A stretch of 64,000 nucleotides of DNA from Streptomyces sp. yr375 (GCF_900110755.1 NZ_FOFF01000031.1:1-64000); one strand, 5' to 3'; positions 41,656 through 50,601 are shown, counted from the first letter of the stretch. Notes: generated from the sequence alone by a model not told the origin. A program made the numbers and translations.

Positions 41656-42110
41656 GCACCGATACCCCCGCCTCCGACACCCCCGCCTCCGATACCACCA
41701 CGTCCGTCACCCCCGCCTCCGTGTCCACGCACATCCTGGACACCAGCGTCGGCCGTCCCGCCCGGAGCGTGGCCGTGCTGCTTGCCGCGCGGGCGGGGCG
41801 CGACGCCGACTGGCAGTCGCTCGGCGGCTCCGCGACCGACGCGGACGGCCGGTGCAAGGACCTCCCGGCGCTGCCGGAAGGCACCACCCACGTGCGGCTC
41901 GACTTCGCGGTCGAGGCGTACTTCGAGACATCCGCGAACAAGCAAGCCGATGCGCAGCAGGATGCCCCCGCGAATCGGGACAGCGGTACCGCCGGGGCCG
42001 GGGCGTTCTTCCCGGAGGTGGCGATCACGTTCGCCGTCGTGCCCGGCGAGCACTACCACGTACCGCTGCTGCTCAACCCGTTCGGCTACTCCGTATACCG
42101 AGGGAGCTAG
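41652..42110 (+). CDS. uraH: 5-hydroxyisourate hydrolase (transthyretin-related)
   Basis: 152 residues. The core VSTHILDTSVGRPARSVAVL, the Arg/His residues and the terminal YSVYRGS are the HIU hydrolase signatures. Two oddities occur: an N-terminal repeat of TPASD/TPAS units (about 25 residues), and an insertion of about 20 residues (KQADAQQDAPANRDSGTAG) between the AYFETS and FFPEV strands, where relatives have a short loop. It hydrolyses 5-hydroxyisourate to OHCU, between uricase and UraD. Confidence 0.93.
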   Translation: MSTDTPASDTPASDTTTSVTPASVSTHILDTSVGRPARSVAVLLAARAGRDADWQSLGGSATDADGRCKDLPALPEGTTHVRLDFAVEAYFETSANKQADAQQDAPANRDSGTAGAGAFFPEVAITFAVVPGEHYHVPLLLNPFGYSVYRGS

Positions 42111-42117
42111 CAGACAC

Positions 42118-43056
42118 ATGGCAGACAATTCCCGCCCCACCCAGCCTGTGGTCGCCCAACCTGTGATCACCCACCCGGTGATCCTGGGGCAGAACCAGTA
42201 CGGCAAGGCCGAGAACCGGGTCGTGAAGATCACGCGGGACGGCGCCACCCACCACATCAAGGACCTCAACGTCTCCGTGTCGCTCAGCGGCGACATGGAC
42301 GAGGTCCACCTCTCCGGTTCGAACGCCAACGTCCTGCCGACCGACACCACCAAGAACACGGTGTACGCGTTCGCGAAGGAGCACGGCATCGAGTCCGCCG
42401 AGCAGTTCGGCATCCACCTCGCCCGGCACTTCGTGACGAGTCAGGAACCGATCAAGTCGGCCCGGATCCGGATCGAGGAGTACGCCTGGGAGCGCACGAC
42501 GGGGGGCCACTCCTTCGTCCGCAAGGGCCAGGAGACCCGGCTCACCCAGGTCACGTACGACGGGCGGAGCTGGGAAGTCGTCTCCGGGCTCAAGGACTTG
42601 ACGGTGCTCAACTCGACGGACTCCGAGTTCTGGGGCTACGTCAAGGACAAGTACACGACGCTGCCCGAGGCGTACGACCGCATCCTGGCGACCGAGGTGC
42701 ACGGGCGCTGGCGCTTCAACTGGTCCGACGACGCACAGGAGATGCCGGACTGGGAGGAGTCCTACGCGCAGACGAAGCAGCACCTGCTCCAGGCCTTCGC
42801 CGAGACGTACTCGCTGTCGCTCCAGCAGAGCCTTTACCAGATGGGTGCGCGGATCATCGATCAGCGCGAGGAGATCGACGAGGTCCGCTTCTCGCTCCCC
42901 AACAAGCACCACTTCCTGGTGGACTTGACCCCGTTCGGCCTGAAGAACGACAACGAGGTGTACTTCGCCGCCGACCGCCCCTACGGGCTGATCGAGGCCA
43001 CCGTCCTGCGGGACGGCAGCGAGGCGAGGATCCCGGCGGACCTCACCAACCTCTGA
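42118..43056 (+). CDS. Uricase (urate oxidase)
   Basis: 312 residues from ATG 42118. Cofactor-free urate oxidase: the catalytic Lys in QYGKAENRVVKITRD, Thr in VLPTDTTKNTVYAFAKEHGI, and His in SLPNKHHFLVDLTPFGL. Two T-fold halves are visible. It oxidises urate with O2 to 5-hydroxyisourate and H2O2. The N-terminus has an extra VAQPVITHPVILG stretch of about 15 residues. It sits 8 bp behind uraH in the operon. Confidence 0.96.
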   Translation: MADNSRPTQPVVAQPVITHPVILGQNQYGKAENRVVKITRDGATHHIKDLNVSVSLSGDMDEVHLSGSNANVLPTDTTKNTVYAFAKEHGIESAEQFGIHLARHFVTSQEPIKSARIRIEEYAWERTTGGHSFVRKGQETRLTQVTYDGRSWEVVSGLKDLTVLNSTDSEFWGYVKDKYTTLPEAYDRILATEVHGRWRFNWSDDAQEMPDWEESYAQTKQHLLQAFAETYSLSLQQSLYQMGARIIDQREEIDEVRFSLPNKHHFLVDLTPFGLKNDNEVYFAADRPYGLIEATVLRDGSEARIPADLTNL

Positions 43057-43095
43057 CCCGAACCCGGCACGGCAGTACGGAAGTTAGGACGAACG

Positions 43096-44478
43096 ATGGG
43101 TACGACGGTTCAGCGCATCGTCATCGAGAACTGCGCGATCGCGACCGTGGACGCCGCCGACACCGAGTACACCACTGGGTACGTCGTCATCGCCGGCAAC
43201 CGCATCGAGTCGCTCGGCGCGGGCAAGGCGCCCGAGGGGCTGGCGGACGTGGTCCGGCGCATCGACGCGACCGGTCACCTGGTCACCCCCGGCCTGGTCA
43301 ACACGCATCACCACTACTACCAGTGGATCACCCGGGGCCTGGCCACCGACCACAACCTGTTCGACTGGCTCGTCGCCCTCTACCCGACCTGGGCGCGCAT
43401 CGACGAGCCGATGGTCCGCGCGGCGGCGCAGGGCTCCCTCGCGATGATGGCCCGCGGCGGCGTCACCACCGCGATGGACCACCACTACGTCTTCCCGAAG
43501 GGCTCCGGCGACCTGTCCGGCGCGATCATCGGCGCCGCCCGTGACATGGGCGTGCGCTTCACCCTCGCCCGCGGCTCCATGGACCGCAGCGAGAAGGACG
43601 GCGGCCTGCCCCCGGACTTCGCCGTCGAGACCCTCGAAGGCGCACTCGCCGCGACCGAGGAGACCGTCAAGCTGCATCACGACGCCTCCTTCGACGCCAT
43701 GACACAGGTCGCCGTCGCGCCCTGCTCACCCTTCTCCGTCTCCACCGAACTGCTGCGCCAGGGCGCTGAGTTGGCCCGTCGGCTCGGAGTGCGCCTGCAC
43801 ACCCACGGCTCGGAGACGGTCGAGGAGGAGAAGTTCTGCCACGAGCTGTTCGGCATGGGCCCGACCGACTACTTCGAGTCCACCGGCTGGCTCGGCGAGG
43901 ACGTGTGGATGGCGCACTGCGTCCACATGAACGACTCCGACATCGACGCGTTCGCCCGTACGAAGACGGGTGTCGCCCACTGTCCGTCGTCCAACGCCCG
44001 GCTGGCGGCCGGCATCGCCCGCGTCCCCGACATGCTGGCGGCCGGTGTCCCGGTCGGCCTCGGCGTCGACGGCACGGCGTCCAACGAGTCCGGCGAACTC
44101 CACACCGAACTGCGCAACGCCCTCCTCATCAACCGCCTCGGCGCTCACCGGGAAGCCGCCCTGAACGCCCGTCAGGCGCTGCGCCTCGGTACGTTCGGCG
44201 GTGCCCAAGTCCTGGGCCGGGCGCGGGAGATCGGCTCGCTGGAGCCGGGCAAGCTCGCCGACCTGGTGCTGTGGCGGATGGACACCCTGGCCCACGCCTC
44301 GATCGCCGACCCGGTGACCGCCCTGGTCTTCGGAGCGGCGGCCCCGGTGACCGCCTCCTTCGTGAACGGCCGTCAGATCGTCGAGAACGGACGCCTGTTG
44401 CACGCCGACGAGGACGAGATCGCCCGCTCCACCCGTGCCGAGGCCCAGCGCCTGGCACGCATCGCCGCGCAGGCGTAG
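43096..44478 (+). CDS. 8-oxoguanine deaminase (amidohydrolase)
   Basis: 460 residues from ATG 43096. Metal site residues: HxH in VNTHHHYYQWITRGL, His in LHTHGSE, His in MAHCVHMND, Asp in LGVDGTASNESGELHTELRN. This set and TTAMDHHYVFP fit the 8-oxoguanine deaminase / hydroxydechloroatrazine hydrolase-like group. Deaminating 8-oxoguanine gives urate, the substrate of the adjacent uricase, which supports the assignment; guanine deaminase is the alternative. Last gene of the operon, followed by a perfect hairpin. Confidence 0.85.
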   Translation: MGTTVQRIVIENCAIATVDAADTEYTTGYVVIAGNRIESLGAGKAPEGLADVVRRIDATGHLVTPGLVNTHHHYYQWITRGLATDHNLFDWLVALYPTWARIDEPMVRAAAQGSLAMMARGGVTTAMDHHYVFPKGSGDLSGAIIGAARDMGVRFTLARGSMDRSEKDGGLPPDFAVETLEGALAATEETVKLHHDASFDAMTQVAVAPCSPFSVSTELLRQGAELARRLGVRLHTHGSETVEEEKFCHELFGMGPTDYFESTGWLGEDVWMAHCVHMNDSDIDAFARTKTGVAHCPSSNARLAAGIARVPDMLAAGVPVGLGVDGTASNESGELHTELRNALLINRLGAHREAALNARQALRLGTFGGAQVLGRAREIGSLEPGKLADLVLWRMDTLAHASIADPVTALVFGAAAPVTASFVNGRQIVENGRLLHADEDEIARSTRAEAQRLARIAAQA

Positions 44479-44511
44479 GGCCGGCTGACGGCAGGGCTGA
44501 GTGCCTGAGAA

Positions 44512-44543
44512 CTCCGGCCGAGGGGGACGGCCCTCGGCCGGAG
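44512..44543 (+). terminator. 13-bp perfect hairpin after the urate operon
   Basis: CTCCGGCCGAGGG pairs with CCCTCGGCCGGAG around a 6-nt loop. Confidence 0.85.
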
Positions 44544-44625
44544 CCATGGACCCGAGCAGGGGTCATGGCGGACGGGTCGGTTCCGGGGCGCGCGTGGACA
44601 CGTGCGCCCCGGCCAGCTCAGTCGG

Positions 44626-45048
44626 CTAGAGGCCGAACAGGCCCGGGTCCGTGGCCAGTTCCTTGAAGTAGCCGTGGGGGTTCGTGATCATCCGGCGGTT
44701 CTCCAGGTCCAACAGGCCGCCGACCGAGGTGAGTTCGGCGGCGACCGTGCCGTCCGTCCTGGTGATGGTCTGCTGGATCCGGAAGGTCTTGCCGTCGCCC
44801 CACTCGAAGGCGCAGGTGACGTCGACCTCGTCCCCGGCGAGGAGTTCACGCCGGTAGCGGATGGTCGTCTCCAGGGCGACCGGGCCGACGCCCTTGCCGA
44901 TCAGTGCGGCTTGCGTGATGCCCGCGGCCTGGAGGAACGACCAGCGAGCGTGCTCCGCATAGTTGATGTACACGCTCTGGTTGAGGTGTCCCTGTACGTC
45001 GGTCTCGTACCCGCGGACAGTGACCCGGACGGAAAACGGCTCGCTCAC
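44626..45048 (-). CDS. Hotdog-fold acyl-CoA thioesterase
   Basis: 140 residues from GTG 45048 with GGGAAG upstream. Short 4HBT-type domain: YETDVQGHLNQSVYINYAEH carries the active-site Asp/His region, followed by ARWSFLQAAGI, RYRRELLAGDEVDV and TRTDGTVAAELTSVGGLLDL. It hydrolyses an acyl-CoA thioester; chain length unknown. It is 41 bp downstream of the gene at 45090 on the same strand. Confidence 0.85.
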   Translation of the reverse strand: MSEPFSVRVTVRGYETDVQGHLNQSVYINYAEHARWSFLQAAGITQAALIGKGVGPVALETTIRYRRELLAGDEVDVTCAFEWGDGKTFRIQQTITRTDGTVAAELTSVGGLLDLENRRMITNPHGYFKELATDPGLFGL

Positions 45049-45089
45049 TGCTTCCCCTTCTCGTCGACGGATCGATCTTGGCATGTCTG

Positions 45090-45728
45090 CTACACGCGGC
45101 GGGGGGAAGCCAGCAGATAGCGCGCTCTCGTCCGGGGATCGGTGTGCTCGCCGACCTGCCAGCCCGTCTTCTCCAGTGTCGCCGCGCAGGCCCGCAGCGT
45201 CGCGTCGTCCGGCCCGTGCACGGCCACCGCCTCCGGCTGCGGGGTGGCCCGCACCCGGTAGCCGTCCGTGCCCCGCGGTCCGGCGGGGTGGTGGCCGGCC
45301 GCCTCCAGGGCGAGCGCGGCGGCCCGTACGAGATGCGTCCGCTCCCAGCCGCAGGGCCGGTCCGTGCCCCCGTCCGGGTTGGTCATCCGGCGCAGCTCCA
45401 GCAGCCCCTGCCAGGCACTGTGCACCTCCCGGACCCGGGAGGGACCGCCCGCCCCGGCACCCTCCTCGCCCCCGACACGCGCGGCGAAGACGCCGGTATC
45501 ACCGGTTTCCGAGTCCGTCGCCGTCGGCTTCGAGGGCTCGGGCACCGCTTCCCGTATCCGATGTCCCGTCGGGGTCAGAAAGTGGTCGTGCGGTGGCCGC
45601 GGGTGGCGGAACGCGAGCCCATGTCTGACCAGGGCCGCTAGCTGAGCCTCCGTACCCCGCAGCCGCCCGGTGACCGGATCGGCGGCGTCGATCACCCGCC
45701 GCTGCGCGGCGGTCGGCGGTCGGGTCAC
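45090..45728 (-). CDS. Hypothetical protein, 212 residues
   Basis: GTG 45728 with GGAGGGG upstream. The N-terminus (TAAQRRVIDAADPVTGRLRG then TEAQLAALVRHGLAFRHP) looks like a small winged-helix or zinc-less DNA-binding domain of Streptomyces; a linker follows, and the C-terminal half (HLVRAAALALEAAGHHPAGP, LRACAATLEKTGWQVGEHTD) is alpha/beta. Not recognised. Its start lies 58 bp after the phosphatase gene, so one transcription unit is likely. Confidence 0.6.
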   Translation of the reverse strand: MTRPPTAAQRRVIDAADPVTGRLRGTEAQLAALVRHGLAFRHPRPPHDHFLTPTGHRIREAVPEPSKPTATDSETGDTGVFAARVGGEEGAGAGGPSRVREVHSAWQGLLELRRMTNPDGGTDRPCGWERTHLVRAAALALEAAGHHPAGPRGTDGYRVRATPQPEAVAVHGPDDATLRACAATLEKTGWQVGEHTDPRTRARYLLASPRRV

Positions 45729-45786
45729 GGCGTGTGCGCCCCCTCCGGGTGCGTGCCGCCCCTCGGCAGGGCGGCCTTCTCGAAGG

Positions 45787-46386
45787 CTACGACCCGGGGC
45801 TGACATTCCAGGCGGCGATCACCGGTCGCCCGTGCTCGGTGCCCAGCCGGCCGAGCGTTCCTGTCGCCAGTTGGAACAGTGCCCCTGCCGACGGGGGCAG
45901 TCCGAGGCGGCGGGCGGTCAGTACGCGTAGGAAGTGGCCGTGTGCCACCAGCATCACATCGCCGTCGGTGGCGGAATGTGCCGCCACTACCTTGGCCAGC
46001 ATTCGGTCGGCCCGTTCTCCGACCTGCTCGGGTGTCTCGCCGGGGTGGTCGGGTGGCCCGGGTGCGACGCCGTCCGTGAACAGGAACCAGTCCGGCCGGG
46101 TGCGCTGGATCTCGGCCGTCGTGACGCCCTCGTAGCCGCCGTAGTCCCACTCGTGCAGGTCCGGGTCGACCTGGACGTCGGGCAGGCCGATCAGCTCCGC
46201 CGTCTCCCGCGCGCGCTGCGCCGGGCTGGCGAACGCGGCCCCGATCCGGAGCGAGCGGACCAGCGGCGCGAGCCGCCGCGCCTCCTCGCGTCCGTGGTCG
46301 GTGAGCGGGAGGTCCGTCGAACCGGTGTGCCGTCCGGAGCGCGACCAGGAGGTCTCGCCGTGCCGGACGAGGAAAAGATCACCCAT
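45787..46386 (-). CDS. Histidine phosphatase family protein
   Basis: 199 residues from ATG 46386. The RHG motif LFLVRHGETSWSRSGRHTGS carries the phospho-His; Arg in FASPAQRARETAEL, the Glu in HEWDYGGYEG and the second His in MLVAHGHFLRVLTARRLG complete the site. It resembles acid phosphatase/phosphoglycerate mutase-like GpgP or CobC; substrate unknown. It follows the aminotransferase gene by 30 bp on the same strand. Confidence 0.88.
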   Translation of the reverse strand: MGDLFLVRHGETSWSRSGRHTGSTDLPLTDHGREEARRLAPLVRSLRIGAAFASPAQRARETAELIGLPDVQVDPDLHEWDYGGYEGVTTAEIQRTRPDWFLFTDGVAPGPPDHPGETPEQVGERADRMLAKVVAAHSATDGDVMLVAHGHFLRVLTARRLGLPPSAGALFQLATGTLGRLGTEHGRPVIAAWNVSPGS

Positions 46387-46416
46387 GGGTACAGGCTGGC
46401 ACACAGTCGGCCGGCG

Positions 46417-47625
46417 CTACTGCCGGTACCCGCTGAGGAACCGTCCGATCCGTCCGATCGCCGCCTCCAGGTCGTCCGCGTGCGGGAGGGTGAGGATGCG
46501 GAAGTGGTCGGGGGTGGGCCAGTTGAACCCCGTGCCCTGGACCACCTGGATCTTCTCCCGCAGCAGCAGGTCCAGGACGAACTTCTCGTCGTCGTGGATC
46601 GGATGCACCTTGGGATCGATGCGCGGGAACGCGTACAGCGCGCCCTTGGGCTTCACACAGGACACGCCCGGGATCTCGTTGAGCTTCTCCCAGGCCGTGT
46701 CCCGCTGGTCGTACAGCCTGCCGCCCGGCACGGTCAGCTCGCGGACGGACTGCCGGCCGCCGAGCGCCGCCTGGATGGCGTACTGGGCGGGCGCGTTGGC
46801 GCACAGGCGCATGGAGGCCAGCATGGTCAGGCCCTCCAGGTAGTCCCTGGCGTGCTGCCTGGGGCCGCTGACCACCAGCCAGCCCGAGCGGAAGCCCGCC
46901 ACCCGGTACGTCTTCGACAGGCCGCAGAAGGTCAGGACCACCAGGTCGGGGGCGAGCGCGGCGGCCGAGTGGTGGACGGCGTCGTCGTACAGGATCTGGT
47001 CGTAGATCTCGTCGGCGAAGACCATCAGGCCGTGCCGGCGGGCGAGGTCGAGGATGCCCTCGATGATCTCCTTGGGGTAGACCGCGCCGGTCGGGTTGTT
47101 CGGGTTGATGATGACGACGGCCTTCGTGCGGTCGGTGATCTTCGACGCCATGTCGGCCAGGTCCGGGTACCAGTCGGCCTGTTCGTCGCAGAGGTAGTGC
47201 ACCGCCTTGCCGCCGGCCAGCGTGGTGACCGCCGTCCAGAGGGGGAAGTCGGGGGCCGGGATGAGGATCTCGTCGCCGTCCTCCACCAGCGCCTGTACGG
47301 CCATCGACACCAGCTCCGAGACGCCGTTGCCGAGGAAGACGTCGTCGACGCCGACCTCCAGACCCCGTTCCTGGTAGCGCTGGGCGACGGCGCGGCGGGC
47401 CGAGAGGATGCCGCGCGAGTCCGTGTAGCCGTGCGCCCGAGGGAGCATCCGGATCATGTCCTGGAGGATCTCCTCCGGCGCCTCGAAACCGAAGAGCGCG
47501 GGGTTGCCGGTGTTCAGGCGCAGGACGCTGTGGCCCGCCGCCTCCAGCGCGTCGGCGTGCTCGATCACCGGGCCGCGGATCTCGTAACAGACCTCGCTCA
47601 ACTTGTTCGACTGCCGGAACTCCAT
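46417..47625 (-). CDS. AlaA-like PLP aminotransferase
   Basis: 402 residues from ATG 47625. Fold-type I: LNTGNPALFGFEAPEEILQD, GYTDSRGILSARRAVAQRYQ, VIINPNNPTGAVYPKEII, FADEIYDQILYDD, and the PLP Lys in CGLSKTYRVAGFRSGW. The N-terminal FRQSNKLSEVCYEIRGPV is typical of glutamate-pyruvate aminotransferase AlaA. It transaminates pyruvate and glutamate to alanine and 2-oxoglutarate, or related pairs. Divergent from an HxlR regulator with a palindrome between them. Confidence 0.9.
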   Translation of the reverse strand: MEFRQSNKLSEVCYEIRGPVIEHADALEAAGHSVLRLNTGNPALFGFEAPEEILQDMIRMLPRAHGYTDSRGILSARRAVAQRYQERGLEVGVDDVFLGNGVSELVSMAVQALVEDGDEILIPAPDFPLWTAVTTLAGGKAVHYLCDEQADWYPDLADMASKITDRTKAVVIINPNNPTGAVYPKEIIEGILDLARRHGLMVFADEIYDQILYDDAVHHSAAALAPDLVVLTFCGLSKTYRVAGFRSGWLVVSGPRQHARDYLEGLTMLASMRLCANAPAQYAIQAALGGRQSVRELTVPGGRLYDQRDTAWEKLNEIPGVSCVKPKGALYAFPRIDPKVHPIHDDEKFVLDLLLREKIQVVQGTGFNWPTPDHFRILTLPHADDLEAAIGRIGRFLSGYRQ

Positions 47626-47665
47626 GCGCGCTCGCCCCTCCGGTTCGTTGTGTCGCTTGGTTTTA

Positions 47666-47681
47666 CCAAGTATCAGCTTGG
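47666..47681. promoter_or_regulatory. CCAAG-N6-CTTGG palindrome in divergent promoter
   Basis: CCAAG (47666-47670) and CTTGG (47677-47681) lie in an AT-rich patch between the aminotransferase and the HxlR gene, 32 bp from the latter's start. Probably the HxlR regulator's own operator. Confidence 0.6.
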
Positions 47682-47712
47682 AAAGTCCAACGACATGTCT
47701 AGACTGCGTGCC

Positions 47713-48357
47713 ATGTCACCTCGCCGAAGCTACGACCAGTACTGTTCCGCCGCCCGCGCGCTCGACACCGTCGGCGACCGCTGGACCCTGCTGATCGTCC
47801 GGGAGCTGCTCGCCGGCCCGCGCCGCTACACGGACCTGCACGCCGACCTGCCGGGCGTGAGCACGGACGTGCTCGCCTCGCGGCTGAAGGACATGGAGCG
47901 CGACGGCCTGGCCACCCGGCGCAGGCTGCCTCCGCCGGGCGCGGCCTACGTGTACGAACTCACCGGCCGGGGAGGGGAGTTGCTGCCCGTCCTCCAGGCG
48001 CTGGGCACGTGGGGCGAGGGCGAACTCGGCGAACGCCGGCCCACCGACGCCCTGCGCGCCCACTGGTTCGCCCTGCCCCTGCTGCGCGGCCTGGAGGGCG
48101 AGGGGCTGGGAGGGGGCGGGGGAGTCGTCGAAGTCCGTTTGGCAGAAGGAGAGTTCCATCTGTTCGTCGGTGCGGAAGGTGGGCCGGTGTACGGCTATGG
48201 GCCCGCGCTCGTGGAGCCGGACACGCGGCTCGGCCTCGACACGGACACCTGCACGGCCATCGCCCAGGGGGAGTTGACCGTGTTCGACGCGGTGCGTGCC
48301 GGGCGGATCGACGTGAGCGGTGACGGCGCTGTGGCCAAGGCGCTGCGAGAGGCATGA
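47713..48357 (+). CDS. HxlR-family transcriptional regulator
   Basis: 214 residues from ATG 47713. The HxlR winged helix occupies residues 1-100: YCSAARALDTVGDRWTLLIV, RYTDLHADLPGVSTDVLASR and LKDMERDGLATRR. The C-terminal 100 residues (GGVVEVRLAEGEFHLFVGAE onward) form an SCP2-like domain, as in many Streptomyces HxlR proteins. Presumably controls the divergent aminotransferase gene and itself. The transcript ends in a 15-bp hairpin. Confidence 0.88.
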   Translation: MSPRRSYDQYCSAARALDTVGDRWTLLIVRELLAGPRRYTDLHADLPGVSTDVLASRLKDMERDGLATRRRLPPPGAAYVYELTGRGGELLPVLQALGTWGEGELGERRPTDALRAHWFALPLLRGLEGEGLGGGGGVVEVRLAEGEFHLFVGAEGGPVYGYGPALVEPDTRLGLDTDTCTAIAQGELTVFDAVRAGRIDVSGDGAVAKALREA

Positions 48358-48387
48358 AGGCCCGCCACGATGTCGTGGCGGGCCTTC
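48356..48387 (+). terminator. Hairpin overlapping the HxlR stop codon
   Basis: GAAGGCCCGCCACGA (48356-48370) pairs with TCGTGGCGGGCCTTC (48373-48387), loop of 2. Confidence 0.85.
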
Positions 48388-48408
48388 TGATGATGCGTCA
48401 AGCCTGGG

Positions 48409-49260
48409 TCAGGCGCCTGGCGGTACCTGGCGTGGGCGGCCCGATCCACGGGTCAGCGTGTAGCCGCCGATGCCGGCGAGGGCGGCCAGCATCGCGCCGA
48501 TCGCGGTCCACACCCAGCGGTCGGACCACCAGCCGGACGCCCACCCGTCGTCCGGCTCGATGCTCGACAGCACGGCCGAGGCCGACGAATCGTCCTTCTC
48601 CGCCTCGGACTTGACCGCGATGCCCGGAACCAGCGGCTGCGAAAGCGAACCGTCGACGGCCGCGGCTCCCCCGATGTCCTTGGAGTCCACCCGCAGTTCG
48701 GTACTGACCGGCAGGCCCAGGTCGGACGGCTTCAGGTCGAGTACCGTCAACCGCACGTAGTAGGTGCCCGGCAGCGGGTCGTTCGCCCACGGCTCCGACC
48801 AGGCGCGGACCGTGCGCAGCACGCAGGTCAGTTCGACGGAGGCCGCGTCGGCCGCGGCGGTGCGGGTCTGGGCGCCGTACTGGCAGGCCTGACGGCGTCG
48901 CAGACCGTCGTACACGTCGACCTGCCAGGTCTGCGCGGTGTGCGCCTGAGGAAGCTTCACCGTCGCCTTCACGGTGGGGCGTTGACCCGAGTCCGCCGGG
49001 AACGACCAGTACAGGTAGTCGCCCGCCGAGCCGCTCGCCGTCGCCGTCTGGCCCTGGTCGACCTCCGTCGCCGTACGGAACGACGTGCCCGCCTCGGTGG
49101 GCGCGGAGCCGCCGCCGGACGGGCTCGCCGACGGGGTGGAGTCGGCGGCGGCCGGCGAGACCGCCGGGCCGAGCGTCAACCCGGCCGCCAGGGCGAGCGA
49201 CAGGCCCAGCGACAGTCTCAGCGTCGGCAAGGTGCTGCTCAACACACGTGTGATACGCAT
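48409..49260 (-). CDS. Secreted, membrane-anchored protein of a VWA module
   Basis: 283 residues from ATG 49260. A signal peptide (MRITRVLSSTLPTLRLSLGL then Ala-rich to about 40), a Ser/Pro/Gly linker, a beta-rich domain (GDYLYWSFPADSGQRPTVKA, WQVDVYDGLRRRQACQYGAQ) and one C-terminal TM helix (VWTAIGAMLAALAGIGGYTL). The domain resembles the C-terminal part of its upstream partner. ATG overlaps the partner's TGA, so the two are coupled. Function unknown; outside of the cell. Confidence 0.75.
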   Translation of the reverse strand: MRITRVLSSTLPTLRLSLGLSLALAAGLTLGPAVSPAAADSTPSASPSGGGSAPTEAGTSFRTATEVDQGQTATASGSAGDYLYWSFPADSGQRPTVKATVKLPQAHTAQTWQVDVYDGLRRRQACQYGAQTRTAAADAASVELTCVLRTVRAWSEPWANDPLPGTYYVRLTVLDLKPSDLGLPVSTELRVDSKDIGGAAAVDGSLSQPLVPGIAVKSEAEKDDSSASAVLSSIEPDDGWASGWWSDRWVWTAIGAMLAALAGIGGYTLTRGSGRPRQVPPGA

Positions 49261-50522
49261 CAGTTGGTCCTCCAGACCGCTACCCGCCAGCGTGACAGCC
49301 AGCCCCACAGGACACCCGCGAGGAAGCCGGCCAGCACCAGGACGCCCAGCAGCCACCAGCCGCGGCCGAGGCCGAAGGAGGCCACGTCGCTCGCCTGCGA
49401 CGGGCCGTCGACCACGTCCACGGTCAGCTCCAGCGGCATGCCCGGCGTGGTCTTCACACCGGCCGCCGCCGAGTAGGAGTTGGTCACCTGCACGCACACC
49501 GTCTCGGCGGGCGCGTCGTCCTCGTCGCTCTCCGCCTTCGGATAGCGCAGACCGGTCGAGACGACGTCGGTACGGCCGTTACCGGCCGCCTCGCCGCGCA
49601 CGATCTCCCGGCCGTGCGCCGTGACCGCCCGCAGCAGCACCCCGTAGTCGGGGTTCATGGCCCGGTCCGCCGACACGCTCACCGAGGCCCGCAGCTCCTG
49701 GCCCGGCTCGACGTCGACCCGGTACCAGCGCTCCTGGCCGAACTCCTCGCGGTCCGTGTACAGCCCGGACTTCAGCGTCGGCGCCTTGGCGCAGGAGGCC
49801 GCGCCCTCGGTGGCCACCGGCGTCACCACGGGGTCGGCGGCCCGGTCGACCAACTGGTTGACGCGGTCGGCGAGTTCGTCGGTGTGCTCCACCGACGTGT
49901 AGGTGCCGCCGGTCGCCTCGGCGATGCAACTGAGCTGCTGGCGCATCTTGACGTTGGGCACCAGGCCCAGGGTGTCGATGGTCAGGCCGATGCCCTTGGC
50001 CGCGATCTCGCGGGCCACCACGCACGGGTCGAGCGGAGCGCAGGTGTCCTCGCCGTCACTGATCAGCACGATGCGCTTGGAGCCGGTGCCGCCGTCGAGA
50101 TCGTCGGCCGCCTTCAGCAGGGCCGGACCGATCGGCGTCCAGCCGGTCGGCGACAGGGTCGCCACCGCCGTCTTCGCCTCGGTCCGGTCCAGCGGGCCGA
50201 CCGGGTAGAGCTGCGCGGTGTCCTTGCAGCCCGTCTTCCGGTCGTCGCCCGGGTAGTTGGCGCCCAGGGTGCGGATGCCCAGGAGCACGTTCTCCGGGGT
50301 CGCGTCCAGCACCTCGTTGAACGCCTGCTTGGCCGCGGCCATCCGCGTCCCGCCGTCCATGTCCTTCGTCCGCATCGAACCGCTGACGTCGAGGACCAGG
50401 TCGACCTTGGGCGCGGTGGCGGTGGTCTCGTCGGCGACCGCCCCGGCCGGGAACGCGATCCCGGCCGCGAGCGCGGCGAGCAGGGCGCAGACGCCCGCCG
50501 CCAGCCGTTGTGTTCTGATCAT
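49260..50522 (-). CDS. Secreted VWA-domain protein, membrane-anchored
   Basis: 420 residues from ATG 50522. Signal peptide (MIRTQRLAAGVCALLAALAA to about residue 30), a VWA domain (about 38-225) with intact MIDAS: DVSGS, Thr in SPTGWTPIGPAL, and ISDGEDTC. A beta domain (YRVDVEPGQELRASVSVSAD) and a C-terminal TM helix (WWLLGVLVLAGFLAGVLWGW) follow. It probably binds a partner through a divalent metal on the outer face. Coupled to the gene at 48409; the pair looks like a surface module of unknown purpose. Confidence 0.85.
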   Translation of the reverse strand: MIRTQRLAAGVCALLAALAAGIAFPAGAVADETTATAPKVDLVLDVSGSMRTKDMDGGTRMAAAKQAFNEVLDATPENVLLGIRTLGANYPGDDRKTGCKDTAQLYPVGPLDRTEAKTAVATLSPTGWTPIGPALLKAADDLDGGTGSKRIVLISDGEDTCAPLDPCVVAREIAAKGIGLTIDTLGLVPNVKMRQQLSCIAEATGGTYTSVEHTDELADRVNQLVDRAADPVVTPVATEGAASCAKAPTLKSGLYTDREEFGQERWYRVDVEPGQELRASVSVSADRAMNPDYGVLLRAVTAHGREIVRGEAAGNGRTDVVSTGLRYPKAESDEDDAPAETVCVQVTNSYSAAAGVKTTPGMPLELTVDVVDGPSQASDVASFGLGRGWWLLGVLVLAGFLAGVLWGWLSRWRVAVWRTN

Positions 50523-50601
50523 CGGCGGATCCTATTGATCAGAGGCGTCCCGCCACAAAACGGCGACCGGTCCGGTATCGATACTGGTATCGAAAGCACC
50601 C

